A stretch of DNA of 64,000 nt, from the NCBI GenBank assembly GCA_003138895.1, contig PLHJ01000006.1:62001-126000 (forward strand). Reading direction: 5' to 3'. Origin of the DNA: Acidimicrobiaceae bacterium (lineage in GTDB: Bacteria; Actinomycetota; Acidimicrobiia; Acidimicrobiales; RAAP-2). Position numbers and translations under genes: made by a program. Below, in pieces: positions 53,121 through 62,022 of the stretch (its first letter is position 1; every line of letters begins with the position of its first letter). Below the pieces are notes generated by a model. That model was given only the letters and a program-made list of their open reading frames with translations. It searched no databases and was not told where the DNA came from.

Positions 53121-53888
53121 ATGGAATCCGGAGTCGAAGAAAAGACCGCAATTATCACAGGGGCAAGTCGAGGAATTGGTCTCGCCATTGCGCATCGCCT
53201 CGTTGACGAAGGAGCCAAGGTAGTGCTCTCGTCGCGTAGTGAAGAAAACCTCGCCGTCGCCGTCGACACGTTTGGCGCCAACCGCCACCGAGTAGCAGCG
53301 ATTGTGGCGCACGTTGGTCGAGCGGCCGACGCGGATCGATTAGTGCGAGAGACGATTGAAAAATTCGGCAGTGCCGATATTTTGGTTAACAACGCGGGAA
53401 CGAATCCGTACTTTGGACCCCTCGTGGACATTGACGACGTGCGAATGCAAAAAACGTACGAAATTAATCAGGCGTCGATTGTTACGCACACACGAGCCGT
53501 ATGGCACCAGTGGATGGCGGAGCACGGTGGCGTGATCCTCAACATTGCTTCCATTGGTGGACTCGGTCCTGAACCCGGAATTGGTTGGTACAACGTCACT
53601 AAAGCCGCGGTGATTCATTTGACGAAGCAGTTTGCTTGGGAGCTCGCACCTTCGGTTCGAGTAAACGCCATTGCTCCCGGCCTCGTAAAAACTGAACTTG
53701 CGCGGGGACTCTGGGAAGAGCACGGGGAAGCGATTGCAGCGAGCATCCCTCTTCGCCGACTCGGTGACACCGACGACATTGCGACGATTGCCTTGACGCT
53801 CGTGAGCGACTTGTCCTCTTGGATGACCGGACAAACGATTGTCGTCGATGGTGGCACCACGAATCAGCCAACGGGCGGCGTTGGTTAA
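53121..53888 (+). CDS. short-chain dehydrogenase/reductase (SDR)
   Basis: NAD(P)-dependent oxidoreductase of 255 residues, start ATG 53121. Classical motifs are complete: cofactor loop TGASRGIG, NNAGTNP, the catalytic serine in NIASIGG, and Y-x3-K in YNVTKAA; the C-terminal ending WMTGQTIVVDGG is typical of the FabG group. It lies next to menE but the substrate is unknown. It overlaps the convergent menE gene by 4 nt. Confidence 0.93.
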   Translation: MESGVEEKTAIITGASRGIGLAIAHRLVDEGAKVVLSSRSEENLAVAVDTFGANRHRVAAIVAHVGRAADADRLVRETIEKFGSADILVNNAGTNPYFGPLVDIDDVRMQKTYEINQASIVTHTRAVWHQWMAEHGGVILNIASIGGLGPEPGIGWYNVTKAAVIHLTKQFAWELAPSVRVNAIAPGLVKTELARGLWEEHGEAIAASIPLRRLGDTDDIATIALTLVSDLSSWMTGQTIVVDGGTTNQPTGGVG

Positions 53889-55003
53889 AACAGCGTCATT
53901 AATTGATCGCGGCGAATTTTGCCATTATCGGTTCGAGGAATTGAAGCAACATTTCTAACGGACTTTGGTTTCGCCCAAGGACCAATGCGTTCGTTCGCTA
54001 CGGCGCGAAAGTTGTCGAGTAGTTCGTCGGCATTCGTATCGGTGACGACGAGGACAACAACGCGTTCGCCCCATTCGTTGTCGTCTTCGCCAACGACCGC
54101 GACGTCGCGCACGCCAGGCACGCTGAGAAAAAGTGCCTCCAAATCGTCGGGCCAGATCTTTTCGCCACCAGAATTGATGACGGTGCTGAGACGACCCCGT
54201 ACCCGTAAGACGCCATTGCTCACTTCGCCCGCGTCGCCCGTTGGAAACCAACCGGGCGTCCCGTCGGGCCCAGTGACGAACGCCACCGGGCGCTCACGGT
54301 AGGTGCGAAGAAGCGTGGGAGACCGGACGAGAAGTTCGCCTTTGAGCGTTGAGAGCTCAACCCCCGCCAGAGCAACGCCGTCATAGACAACGCCCGAGCC
54401 AGTTTCCGTCATGCCCCACGTCGTCACAACATTGGTCGGCAATTGATCAGGCGGCCGAGCACCTCCGAGCAAGACACATTTGTAGCCCGATAGGTCGTGA
54501 CGGGCCAGCTGCGTGCGTACAACGGCGACGTGTGTTGCGCCTTTCGAGGGCCCATCTTCAATGGGCGAATCAAAAAGCAACGCAGAAGTTGTAAAGAGGG
54601 AACGCGCGAGTACGGCGAAGCCTCCAATGTGATTCGCGGGTAGACAAGCCAACCAGCAACTGTTTTTCTCACTCTCGAGTGCGGCCGAAGTGCGCTTCGA
54701 ACTTTCTTCTATCGCGCGCCAGGTAAGCACCGCGGCTTTGGGGACGCCACTTGATCCTGAGGTCAACATGACCAGACCGTCACCGTCGTCGACCCCTCGA
54801 CCACTCGGCCACGGTGTTCGATCGCCGTCGCCGCCAATGATATCGGTAGGCGAGAGAAGGTCAAGCACTTCACGACGTCGAGACGCACTCAGACGCTGGT
54901 CGAGCACGCAAACAGCCTCACCACGCTCATATGCGTCTTTCATGGCGTTTACCAATGACGCACCGAGGGGGAGATCGAGGGCAACGAGCGCACGCACGTT
55001 CAA
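53885..55003 (-). CDS. menE: 2-succinylbenzoate-CoA ligase MenE
   Basis: Adenylate-forming ligase that activates o-succinylbenzoate with CoA in menaquinone synthesis. At 372 residues it is short, like actinobacterial MenE. Motifs are LTSGSSGVPKAAVLTW, TWGMTETGSG, the hinge RVRGRLSTVINSGGEKIWPDD and the catalytic lysine in RTDNGKIRRDQL. The call rests on the size and the presence of menB, menA, menH and menD in the next 6 kb. Confidence 0.9.
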   Translation of the reverse strand: MNVRALVALDLPLGASLVNAMKDAYERGEAVCVLDQRLSASRRREVLDLLSPTDIIGGDGDRTPWPSGRGVDDGDGLVMLTSGSSGVPKAAVLTWRAIEESSKRTSAALESEKNSCWLACLPANHIGGFAVLARSLFTTSALLFDSPIEDGPSKGATHVAVVRTQLARHDLSGYKCVLLGGARPPDQLPTNVVTTWGMTETGSGVVYDGVALAGVELSTLKGELLVRSPTLLRTYRERPVAFVTGPDGTPGWFPTGDAGEVSNGVLRVRGRLSTVINSGGEKIWPDDLEALFLSVPGVRDVAVVGEDDNEWGERVVVLVVTDTNADELLDNFRAVANERIGPWAKPKSVRNVASIPRTDNGKIRRDQLMTLF

Positions 55004-55054
55004 ACACTAGAAGCCACGTAGTAGAACTAATCGGTGCCGAACAAAGGAACTTGA

Positions 55055-55459
55055 GTGGCGACCGTTCGTTACGAGCGAAGAATCAGCGCGGACCCCGATA
55101 CGGTGTGGTCAGTTTTTTGTGAACCCGACAGCATTCCTGAATGGTTCCCCGGCGTTGTTTCGTGCACGGTGGAGGGCAATATTCGCACCATCACCTTGGG
55201 TACGGGGCTCTCGATGCCCGAGGAGATTTTGACCGTCGACCCATTGTTGCGACGCTTCCAGTACAAGGTGACGTCGCCGCTATATCACTTTCACTTAGGC
55301 ACCATTGACGTCATTGCCCTTGGCCCACTTGACTCGTTGTGTGTGTATTCAACTACCGCGGTGCCTGACGCACTTGCTCTCATTACGGGCGGTGCCACGG
55401 ACGGTGCACTCGATGAAATTAAGCGCATGGCTGAAGACAAGATGAGGGAGCAGAGCTAA
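55055..55459 (+). CDS. SRPBCC-family (START-like) protein
   Basis: A 134-residue helix-grip-fold protein that likely binds a hydrophobic ligand. It starts at GTG 55055 with AAGGAA upstream. The beginning VRYERRISADPDTVWSVFC and the PEWFPGV segment are typical of polyketide-cyclase/dehydrase and lipid-binding SRPBCC proteins. The ATG of the sulfatase follows its stop directly. Ligand and role are unknown. Confidence 0.85.
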   Translation: MATVRYERRISADPDTVWSVFCEPDSIPEWFPGVVSCTVEGNIRTITLGTGLSMPEEILTVDPLLRRFQYKVTSPLYHFHLGTIDVIALGPLDSLCVYSTTAVPDALALITGGATDGALDEIKRMAEDKMREQS

Positions 55460-57034
55460 ATGGGTCGAAAGATTCTTTTTGTCACGACCGATCAACAGCG
55501 CTACGACACGCTCGCGTGTAATGGCGGCGTGTTATCAAGAACGCCGGTGGTCGATGCTTTAGCGGCTCAGGGTATTCGCTACGAGCGATGTCAACCAACG
55601 TCGGTCGTGTGCATGCCGTCTCGTGCGTCAATGTTGACGGGCCAGTTTCCAAGTACGCACGGTGCCTGGATGAACGGCGTCGCGCTCGCTATCGATGCTC
55701 CGTCGTTCGCCGAAGTACTGCACGACGCGGGGTACAAGACCGCGCTCATTGGTAAAGCACACTTCGAACCCTTTCTCGATCCCTTTGGTCGATTTAGTGA
55801 GAACGCACTCGCGAATCTAGGCATCCCTACGGTTGATGAACCCTGGTTCGACGGACGCCGAGGTCCTCACCGCGGGTTTGATCATCTCGAATTTTCTACC
55901 CACGGCGCTCAGGGATTTACGCACTACGCCAAATGGATGCAGCAGAATCATCCCGATCAAATTGGCAACTTCTATCAAGTACTCGACGCGGACTTACAAG
56001 TGAACGCCGCCGGTGGTGGCGACACTGACGCACCGCAAGTAAAGAGCAATCCGATTCCAAAAGACTGGTACCACACGGACTGGGTGGCAGATCGCACCAT
56101 TAATTGGTTGCGACAACAGCCAGCCGACGCCGACTGGTTCTGTTGGATGAGTTTTCCTGATCCTCATCATCCCTGGGATCCGCCCGCTGAAGAAGTGAGC
56201 CGCGTGCCCTGGCGCGACGTGGATCTTCCCGCCAATTATCCGACTAGTGCGAGTGAGCGTGAAGCTCTTCTTGATCAGAAGGCTCGTCACTGGCGAGCGT
56301 GGTACGACGGGCGAGTGGTGAGTAACTACGAAGCTCCCGCCAAGTGGGTTCCCGCGACATTGACGGAAAATCAAGTTCGCGAAGTGAACGCGCTGAACGC
56401 GGTGGAAGTCGAACTTATTGACGAGGCCCTCGGACGCGTGATCGATGCGTTGGAACAAATGGGTTGCGCCGACGACGTTGATATTTTCTTCACGACCGAC
56501 CACGGTGAATTACAAGGTGACTTCGGTTTGCTGTTCAAAGGTCCGTATCACGTGGACGGTCTTCTTCGACTGCCGCTTATTTGGCGACCAGCTCCGTCGA
56601 GTGCGGTGGCGCCGGCGGTCGTGAAAGCACCAGTGAGTCTCGTGTCACTCGCCGCAACGTTTCTTGACGTGGCGGGAGAGCCAAGGCCGTCGTGGGTTGA
56701 AGGTGGCGTGCTTCCCCAAAGTGACTCCGAAGCGAGCGAACGCAAATTTGATGCCACCGTGACCGAGTGGGACTCCGCGCTTTTTGGACTCGACGTCCAC
56801 GTCCGTTCAGTCCTGACGTCCAAGTATCTCCTCACGAAATACCAAAAAGGAGCTCTGCACGACGGGACCGAGGGGGAGCTCTACGTCTTGAGTGATGACC
56901 CACTGCAGCGGATCAATCGCTTCAACGATCCCGCACTTTCTGACGTCCAAAGCGAGTTAGCGGAGCGTTTACACGACCACGAAGTACGTCCGGGAGATAG
57001 GGCGACACCGGGCGTGTTGGTTGCCCCGGTCTAG
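55460..57034 (+). CDS. sulfatase (formylglycine-dependent, Cys type)
   Basis: Sulfate-ester hydrolase of 524 residues. It begins with the metal-site segment ILFVTTDQQRYDTLACNGG and carries the canonical CxPSR motif in CMPSRASMLTGQFPSTHG, where the cysteine is converted to formylglycine by a maturase. A second metal-site region is FFTTDHGELQGDFG. Lacks a signal peptide, so it is cytoplasmic. Related in type to the sulfatase at 12782, but the two are not close copies. It sits directly after the SRPBCC gene and 21 bp before menB. Confidence 0.93.
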   Translation: MGRKILFVTTDQQRYDTLACNGGVLSRTPVVDALAAQGIRYERCQPTSVVCMPSRASMLTGQFPSTHGAWMNGVALAIDAPSFAEVLHDAGYKTALIGKAHFEPFLDPFGRFSENALANLGIPTVDEPWFDGRRGPHRGFDHLEFSTHGAQGFTHYAKWMQQNHPDQIGNFYQVLDADLQVNAAGGGDTDAPQVKSNPIPKDWYHTDWVADRTINWLRQQPADADWFCWMSFPDPHHPWDPPAEEVSRVPWRDVDLPANYPTSASEREALLDQKARHWRAWYDGRVVSNYEAPAKWVPATLTENQVREVNALNAVEVELIDEALGRVIDALEQMGCADDVDIFFTTDHGELQGDFGLLFKGPYHVDGLLRLPLIWRPAPSSAVAPAVVKAPVSLVSLAATFLDVAGEPRPSWVEGGVLPQSDSEASERKFDATVTEWDSALFGLDVHVRSVLTSKYLLTKYQKGALHDGTEGELYVLSDDPLQRINRFNDPALSDVQSELAERLHDHEVRPGDRATPGVLVAPV

Positions 57035-57055
57035 ACCGGCGGTAGCCTCTTCGGC

Positions 57056-57949
57056 ATGGTTGACACAGTTATTCAAGGTTCCCCGCACGACCCGGTCGAA
57101 GAGTTTCGATCGTGGCCTCTACCAACGTGGGAGCGCCGCGGCGAATTTGACGACATCTTCTACGACGTTGCTGACGGCATCGCCAAAATTACGATTAATC
57201 GTCCCGAGCGACGAAACGCGTTTCGTCCCCAAACGCTCTTTGAACTCTCCGACGCCTTTGAGCAAGCGCGTGATGACGTCAGTGTCGGCGCGATCATCTT
57301 GACCGGTGAGGGCCCCGACGCTTTTTGTTCGGGTGGCGACCAAAAGATTCGTGGTGACGATGGCTACATTGGTGACGACGAAGTTGCTCGTCACGGTGTA
57401 GGTCGACTCAATGTTCTTGACTTGCAAATTCAGATTCGACGACTGCCCAAACCCGTTGTTGCGTCCATCGCGGGTTACGCCATTGGTGGCGGGCACATTT
57501 TGCATCTGGTCTGTGACCTCTCTATCGCCGCTGACAATGCTCGCTTTGGTCAAACGGGACCCAAGGTTGGTTCATTTGACGGTGGCTACGGATCATCGCT
57601 GCTGGCGCGCACCATTGGACTCAAGCGTGCCAAAGAGGTGTGGTTCCTTTGTCGCCAGTACGACGCCAACCAGGCGCTCGAGTGGGGCCTCGTGAACACG
57701 GTCGTCCCACTCGCGGACCTCGAAAAGGAAACGGTGGCTTGGTGTCGTCAGATGTTGACGCTTTCCCCGATTGCGCTTCGCATGTTGAAGGCTGGCTTCA
57801 ATGCCGCCGACGATGGCTTGGCGGGGATTCAACAACTGGCCGGTGACGCGACAATGTTGTTTTACATGTCCGAAGAGGGACAAGAAGGTCGAAACGCCTT
57901 TGTCGAACACCGAAAGCCGGATTTCTCCAAGTTTCCAAAGCGCCCGTGA
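57056..57949 (+). CDS. menB: 1,4-dihydroxy-2-naphthoyl-CoA synthase MenB
   Basis: Crotonase-fold enzyme that cyclises succinylbenzoyl-CoA in menaquinone synthesis, 297 residues. MenB features are [57 protein letters not shown] and the C-terminal [12 protein letters not shown]. The glycine-rich oxyanion hole and the acidic residue in the GSFDGG loop mark it as MenB and not a fatty-acid enoyl hydratase. The stop overlaps menA by 4 nt. Confidence 0.97.
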   Translation: MVDTVIQGSPHDPVEEFRSWPLPTWERRGEFDDIFYDVADGIAKITINRPERRNAFRPQTLFELSDAFEQARDDVSVGAIILTGEGPDAFCSGGDQKIRGDDGYIGDDEVARHGVGRLNVLDLQIQIRRLPKPVVASIAGYAIGGGHILHLVCDLSIAADNARFGQTGPKVGSFDGGYGSSLLARTIGLKRAKEVWFLCRQYDANQALEWGLVNTVVPLADLEKETVAWCRQMLTLSPIALRMLKAGFNAADDGLAGIQQLAGDATMLFYMSEEGQEGRNAFVEHRKPDFSKFPKRP

Positions 57950-58839
57950 GCAGTCCCAGTGCGTCGGCGTCGAGTGCGCCACCTGGACCCGTACGTCGTT
58001 GGGTTCTTGCCGCACGTCCTCGAACGTTGCCGGCGGCCCTAGTACCGGTCGTCGTGGGTGCGGTTGCCGTTCGACCGCTGAGCATTTGTTGGGGACGAAG
58101 TTTGCTGTGCGCCTTTATTGCCTTTGCCTTGCAGATTGGTACGAATTACGCGAACGATTACAGCGACGGCATTCGTGGAACTGACGAAGTTCGCGTGGGC
58201 CCCTTTCGCATAACGGCTTCCAAGTTGGTGCCGGCGACGCACGTTCGAAACGCGTCGTTCGTATGGTTTGCTTTGGCGGCGGTGGCGGGACTCGGCCTCA
58301 GTGCTCTTACGTCGTGGTGGTTACTGCTTATTGGCGCCAGCGCCATCCTCGCGGGCTGGTTTTACACGGGTGGTCCCCATCCGTACGGTTACTACGGCCT
58401 CGGAGAAGTATTCGTTATGGCGTACTTCGGTTTCGCGGCGACGGTAGGTACGTATTACGTACAGCACCTTTCCATCGACTCACACGTATGGTGGTTGGCA
58501 CTCACCACGGGAAGCGCGGCGTGCGCTCTGTTGGAAGCTAACAATCTGCGCGACATTGACGGTGATCGACTCTCAAAGAAACACACCCTCGCATCGCTTC
58601 TCGGGCGACAACGCGCGGCGTGGCTCTATGGCGCCTTCGTGATTGCTATGGCCCTTGGGGCTGGACTTGGCGTGGCGATTGTGAGTGGGGTGCTGGTATT
58701 TGTGCTCTACGTGCCGGCGCTGCTCATTGCGTTTTCGTCGCGGACGGGGCGAGAGTTGCTCGTCTTGTTAAAGGTGTCGTCGCAGTCCCAACTCGTGCTC
58801 GGAGTTTTGCTCGTGGTGTCGCTACTTATTGTGCGTTAG
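57946..58839 (+). CDS. menA: 1,4-dihydroxy-2-naphthoate polyprenyltransferase MenA
   Basis: Membrane prenyltransferase that attaches the isoprenoid chain in menaquinone synthesis, 297 residues, about eight helices; GTG start in a GTGA overlap with menB. The two aspartate-rich motifs are [14 protein letters not shown] and NNLRDIDGD, with [17 protein letters not shown] near the N-terminus. Its last 14 bp overlap the convergent menH gene. Confidence 0.96.
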   Translation: MSSPSASASSAPPGPVRRWVLAARPRTLPAALVPVVVGAVAVRPLSICWGRSLLCAFIAFALQIGTNYANDYSDGIRGTDEVRVGPFRITASKLVPATHVRNASFVWFALAAVAGLGLSALTSWWLLLIGASAILAGWFYTGGPHPYGYYGLGEVFVMAYFGFAATVGTYYVQHLSIDSHVWWLALTTGSAACALLEANNLRDIDGDRLSKKHTLASLLGRQRAAWLYGAFVIAMALGAGLGVAIVSGVLVFVLYVPALLIAFSSRTGRELLVLLKVSSQSQLVLGVLLVVSLLIVR

Positions 58840-59590
58840 CCTCGTCGAGAAATTCAAGGATTGCGTTTGCGACGGCGTCGGGTTGTTCAAGGTGAGCAGC
58901 GTGTCCCGCGTTCGCAATGACGACGCAGCGCGCGCCCGGAATATCACTGGCCATCGCGACTGCTTCGCGAAGAAACTTCTCGTCTCGTTCGCCGGCCATC
59001 AGCAACACCGGCATTGTCAAACTTTCAATTTTCTCGCCGAGCCACTCCTGCGTGCCCGTGCCCGCGAGGCGAAGTGAAGAGGCGAGCCCCAATGGACTTT
59101 GACGACGTCGGGCATTTCGCTCGACTTCATCGTTCGCTAGCCCTTCGAACATCGGTTGCGCGAGCCATTCGTCGATAAAGGAATCGGTCCCTATCAGTTC
59201 AATTCGCTCGGCTAATCGTTCGTCACGCTCACGACGAGATCGACGTTCGTCAATATCTTCGATTCCTCGCGTGGCACTCAGCAAAATAAGTCGCCGTATC
59301 TTTTCTGGGTGGCGCAGCGCGACGTGCAACGCCACGCGTCCACCAAAGGAATAACCGCCGAGGTCGCAAGGGGTTCTCGGTAGAACATCGGCGACGAGGT
59401 CACTAATTTCCTCGAGATTTCCACGTAAGTCACGGGCTTGGCCGTGTCCCGGGAGGTCTGGCGTGGCGAGTGCGCAGTGCGCTGCAAGAATTGAGGTAAA
59501 GACGTGGGCGCTCGAATTCGTCTGCGTAAAACCGTGCAGCCACAGCAGTGGCGAGCCGGTACCGTGGAGTTCCACGTTCAAGGAAGGCAT
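58826..59590 (-). CDS. menH: alpha/beta hydrolase, probable MenH (SHCHC synthase)
   Basis: Alpha/beta-hydrolase of 254 residues. The nucleophile elbow is GGYSFGGRVALH, with LWLHGFTQT, DLPGHG, AGERDEKF (acid) and NAGHAAHLEQPDAV (histidine). The S-F-G-G-R elbow and placement among men genes support MenH, which eliminates pyruvate from the MenD product. The start codon lies only 5 bp from that of menD on the other strand, and no Shine-Dalgarno site is visible for it. A generic hydrolase remains possible. Confidence 0.82.
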   Translation of the reverse strand: MPSLNVELHGTGSPLLWLHGFTQTNSSAHVFTSILAAHCALATPDLPGHGQARDLRGNLEEISDLVADVLPRTPCDLGGYSFGGRVALHVALRHPEKIRRLILLSATRGIEDIDERRSRRERDERLAERIELIGTDSFIDEWLAQPMFEGLANDEVERNARRRQSPLGLASSLRLAGTGTQEWLGEKIESLTMPVLLMAGERDEKFLREAVAMASDIPGARCVVIANAGHAAHLEQPDAVANAILEFLDEANAQ

Positions 59591-59595
59591 GAGTA

Positions 59596-61257
59596 GTGAG
59601 CGTACCTAGCCCCAGCGATGTCCAGGCGGCGTACGCCGCGACCCTGGTGGACCAGTGGGTTATCGAAGGCCTAGAACATGCGGTGATCTGTCCGGGGTCG
59701 CGCTCGACGCCACTCGCCGTGGCGCTCGCGGCTCGCGAGGAACTTACGTTGCACGTGCGCGTCGACGAACGCAGTGCAGGATTTTTTGCTTTGGGTCTCG
59801 CTCTACGCACGAAGCTTCCCGCGTTGGTCCTCGTCACGAGTGGTACGGCTGCCGCGGAACTCCATGCGTCGGTCGTAGAAGCGTCGTACGCGAACGTAGC
59901 ATTGCTGGTCGTTACGGCTGATCGTCCTTCTGAACTGCACGGTGTTGGCGCACCACAAACGATTGACCAAAAAAATCTGTACGGATCGAGTCCGCGCCGC
60001 TTCGAAGAGCCCGGCGTGGCAATGAGTTCGGAATCGAAATCGTGGCGTTCGCTCGCTCGGCGACTGTGGCGCTCGGCAATCGGCGAGGAAAATCCACCGG
60101 GCCCGGTCCACCTGAACGCTGCGTTCATTGAGCCCTTGCTCGGCGAGACGGGGGAATTGCCCGCACTTCTGGACGACACCGCACCGTCAGCGACAAAACC
60201 GCGCGTACTTGATCCAACGACGTGGAACGTTCGTTCCCAGCGAGTCTTAGCCGTCATTGGGGCGGGCGCGCCCGCACCTCTCGTTGCATCGCTTCAAGAC
60301 CTCGACTGGGTCATCTTGAGTGACATCACGACATCGGGCACGGCGTACTTTGACGTACTGCTTCGAAGTGACGACTTTGCAAGCGCCGCCACACCTGACG
60401 TCGTGGTGCGCATTGGATCGCTGCCAGCCTCAAAAGTGCTATTGGAACGATTAAAGGAATGGTCGGCACCGACAATCGGGCTGACACTTGCGACTGCGCC
60501 CGCTGATCCGACGGGCGTCATCACGACGTCGTACGTGGGTGCACCGGACACCACCCTCGACGACTGGCGTGCGGATTCTTCGTACGCACAGTGGTGGGCA
60601 GATGCGTCCAAAGTCGCCGACGATGTTCTTGGTGTGTTGGATGCCCCGACACAGACGCTCGATGAACCAAGCGTGGCGCGCTCGGTAGTTCGCATGAGTT
60701 CGTCACTGGGCGCTTCGTTGGTGGTCGGCTCGTCGATGCCAGTGCGCGACGTTGAATGGTTTTGTCAACGGAAGAATTCGTCTGTTTTTGCCAACCGGGG
60801 CGTAAACGGCATTGATGGTGTGACGTCCACGATTTTTGGTGTGGCGTGCAACTCGCGCGCCGTGGGTTTCGTTGGTGATCTGACTGCCTTGCACGACGTG
60901 TCGGCATTGGTTGATGGTGTGGGAGAACATGGTTCGTGCGCGCTCGTGGTCGCTGATAACAACGGCGGTGGCATCTTTTCTTTCTTGCCTCAGGCTTCAC
61001 GTCTCGATGCTCAAACGTTTGAACGTTTGTTCGGCACGCCTCGCCACCACGACTTGGCGGCAATTGCGTCAAGTTTTGGTTACGAGACGCGTGCTGTTAC
61101 TACCGTGGCGCAACTAGATCACGCTATTGAACAGGCGCTCGACAAAAATGGTGTCACCGTGATTATTGCGACGGTGCCTTCACGCAACGAAAATGTGGCG
61201 AGGCACGCTGAGCTGAACGAAAGTGTCGCGGCAGCAATATCGAAGAGTCTCTCGTGA
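59596..61257 (+). CDS. menD: 2-succinyl-5-enolpyruvyl-6-hydroxy-3-cyclohexene-1-carboxylate synthase MenD
   Basis: Thiamine-diphosphate enzyme joining isochorismate and 2-oxoglutarate in menaquinone synthesis, 553 residues, GTG start with AGGAAGG 8 nt upstream, inside the start of menH. Conserved parts are ICPGSRSTPLAVAL, RVDERSAGFFALG, TSGTAAAELHASVVEAS and HGVGAPQTIDQKNLYG; the cofactor segment GDLTALHDVSAL with NNGGGIFSFLPQ lies near the C-terminus. It overlaps ccdA by 4 nt. menF and menC are not in this window. Confidence 0.96.
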   Translation: MSVPSPSDVQAAYAATLVDQWVIEGLEHAVICPGSRSTPLAVALAAREELTLHVRVDERSAGFFALGLALRTKLPALVLVTSGTAAAELHASVVEASYANVALLVVTADRPSELHGVGAPQTIDQKNLYGSSPRRFEEPGVAMSSESKSWRSLARRLWRSAIGEENPPGPVHLNAAFIEPLLGETGELPALLDDTAPSATKPRVLDPTTWNVRSQRVLAVIGAGAPAPLVASLQDLDWVILSDITTSGTAYFDVLLRSDDFASAATPDVVVRIGSLPASKVLLERLKEWSAPTIGLTLATAPADPTGVITTSYVGAPDTTLDDWRADSSYAQWWADASKVADDVLGVLDAPTQTLDEPSVARSVVRMSSSLGASLVVGSSMPVRDVEWFCQRKNSSVFANRGVNGIDGVTSTIFGVACNSRAVGFVGDLTALHDVSALVDGVGEHGSCALVVADNNGGGIFSFLPQASRLDAQTFERLFGTPRHHDLAAIASSFGYETRAVTTVAQLDHAIEQALDKNGVTVIIATVPSRNENVARHAELNESVAAAISKSLS

Positions 61258-61994
61258 TCGCCACGCTGCCGAGTTCCGTCATTCTCGCGCTACCGATAGC
61301 GTTCGCCGCGGGGCTCGTGTCATTTGTCTCGCCGTGTGTTCTACCTCTACTGCCTGGCTATCTTGCCTTTTTGGGTGGCGCCGTTGGTGCGGAAGAGGCT
61401 CAAAAAAAGAGAGGGCGCGCCGTTATGGGATCGCTCATCTTCATTTTGGGTTTCGCTCTGGTGTTCGTATCCGAAGGGGCCCTTTTTGGTTCATTGGGTG
61501 CCACGCTAAAAGCGCACGAACGAATTTTGGAGATTGTTTTTGGCGTCATAACAATTGGTCTAGGAATCTTCTTCGCCGGTCTGTGGCCTCGATCGTGGCT
61601 CCAGCGCGATCGACGAATCCACGTGGTGCCTCGCGCAACGTTGGTGGGTGCGGGGTTGCTCGGGTTCTTATTTGCCCTCGGCTGGACACCGTGCATCGGT
61701 CCGGCACTCGGATCAATTCTGGGTCTCGCGGCGTCGTCGTCAGGGGCCACTGCTCTTCGAGGTTCAGTTTTGGCTTTTGTTTACTGCCTTGGTCTCGGTT
61801 TACCTTTCGTTTTAGCGGCAATGGCGACCGAGTGGGCGACGGTCACTTCTCGATGGCTAAAGAAACATCAGCGAGTCATTGGCATGGTTGGTGGCGGCCT
61901 GCTGGTTTTGATTGGAATTGCCGAGGTCTCAGGGCTGTGGCATTCCTTTGTTCTGTGGTTGCAGACGAATTACCCCGGCACCACCATCATTTAG
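61254..61994 (+). CDS. ccdA: cytochrome c biogenesis protein CcdA
   Basis: Membrane thiol-disulfide carrier that passes electrons from thioredoxin to extracytoplasmic partners, for cytochrome c assembly or disulfide reduction; 246 residues, six helices. The two redox cysteines are in SFVSPCVLPLLPGYLAFLGG and GWTPCIGPALGSI. GTG start overlaps menD by 4 nt. Other cytochrome c maturation genes (ccsA, resB) are not in view. Confidence 0.94.
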   Translation: MIATLPSSVILALPIAFAAGLVSFVSPCVLPLLPGYLAFLGGAVGAEEAQKKRGRAVMGSLIFILGFALVFVSEGALFGSLGATLKAHERILEIVFGVITIGLGIFFAGLWPRSWLQRDRRIHVVPRATLVGAGLLGFLFALGWTPCIGPALGSILGLAASSSGATALRGSVLAFVYCLGLGLPFVLAAMATEWATVTSRWLKKHQRVIGMVGGGLLVLIGIAEVSGLWHSFVLWLQTNYPGTTII

Positions 61995-62022
61995 TTCAGA
62001 CGGCAACTTCTAGACTCGCCGC

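Noticed and set aside
59430-60257. 275-codon minus-strand frame across menH and menD
   Set aside because: It is a shadow of the menD coding sequence; the product is Arg/Ser-rich low complexity and lacks known motifs.
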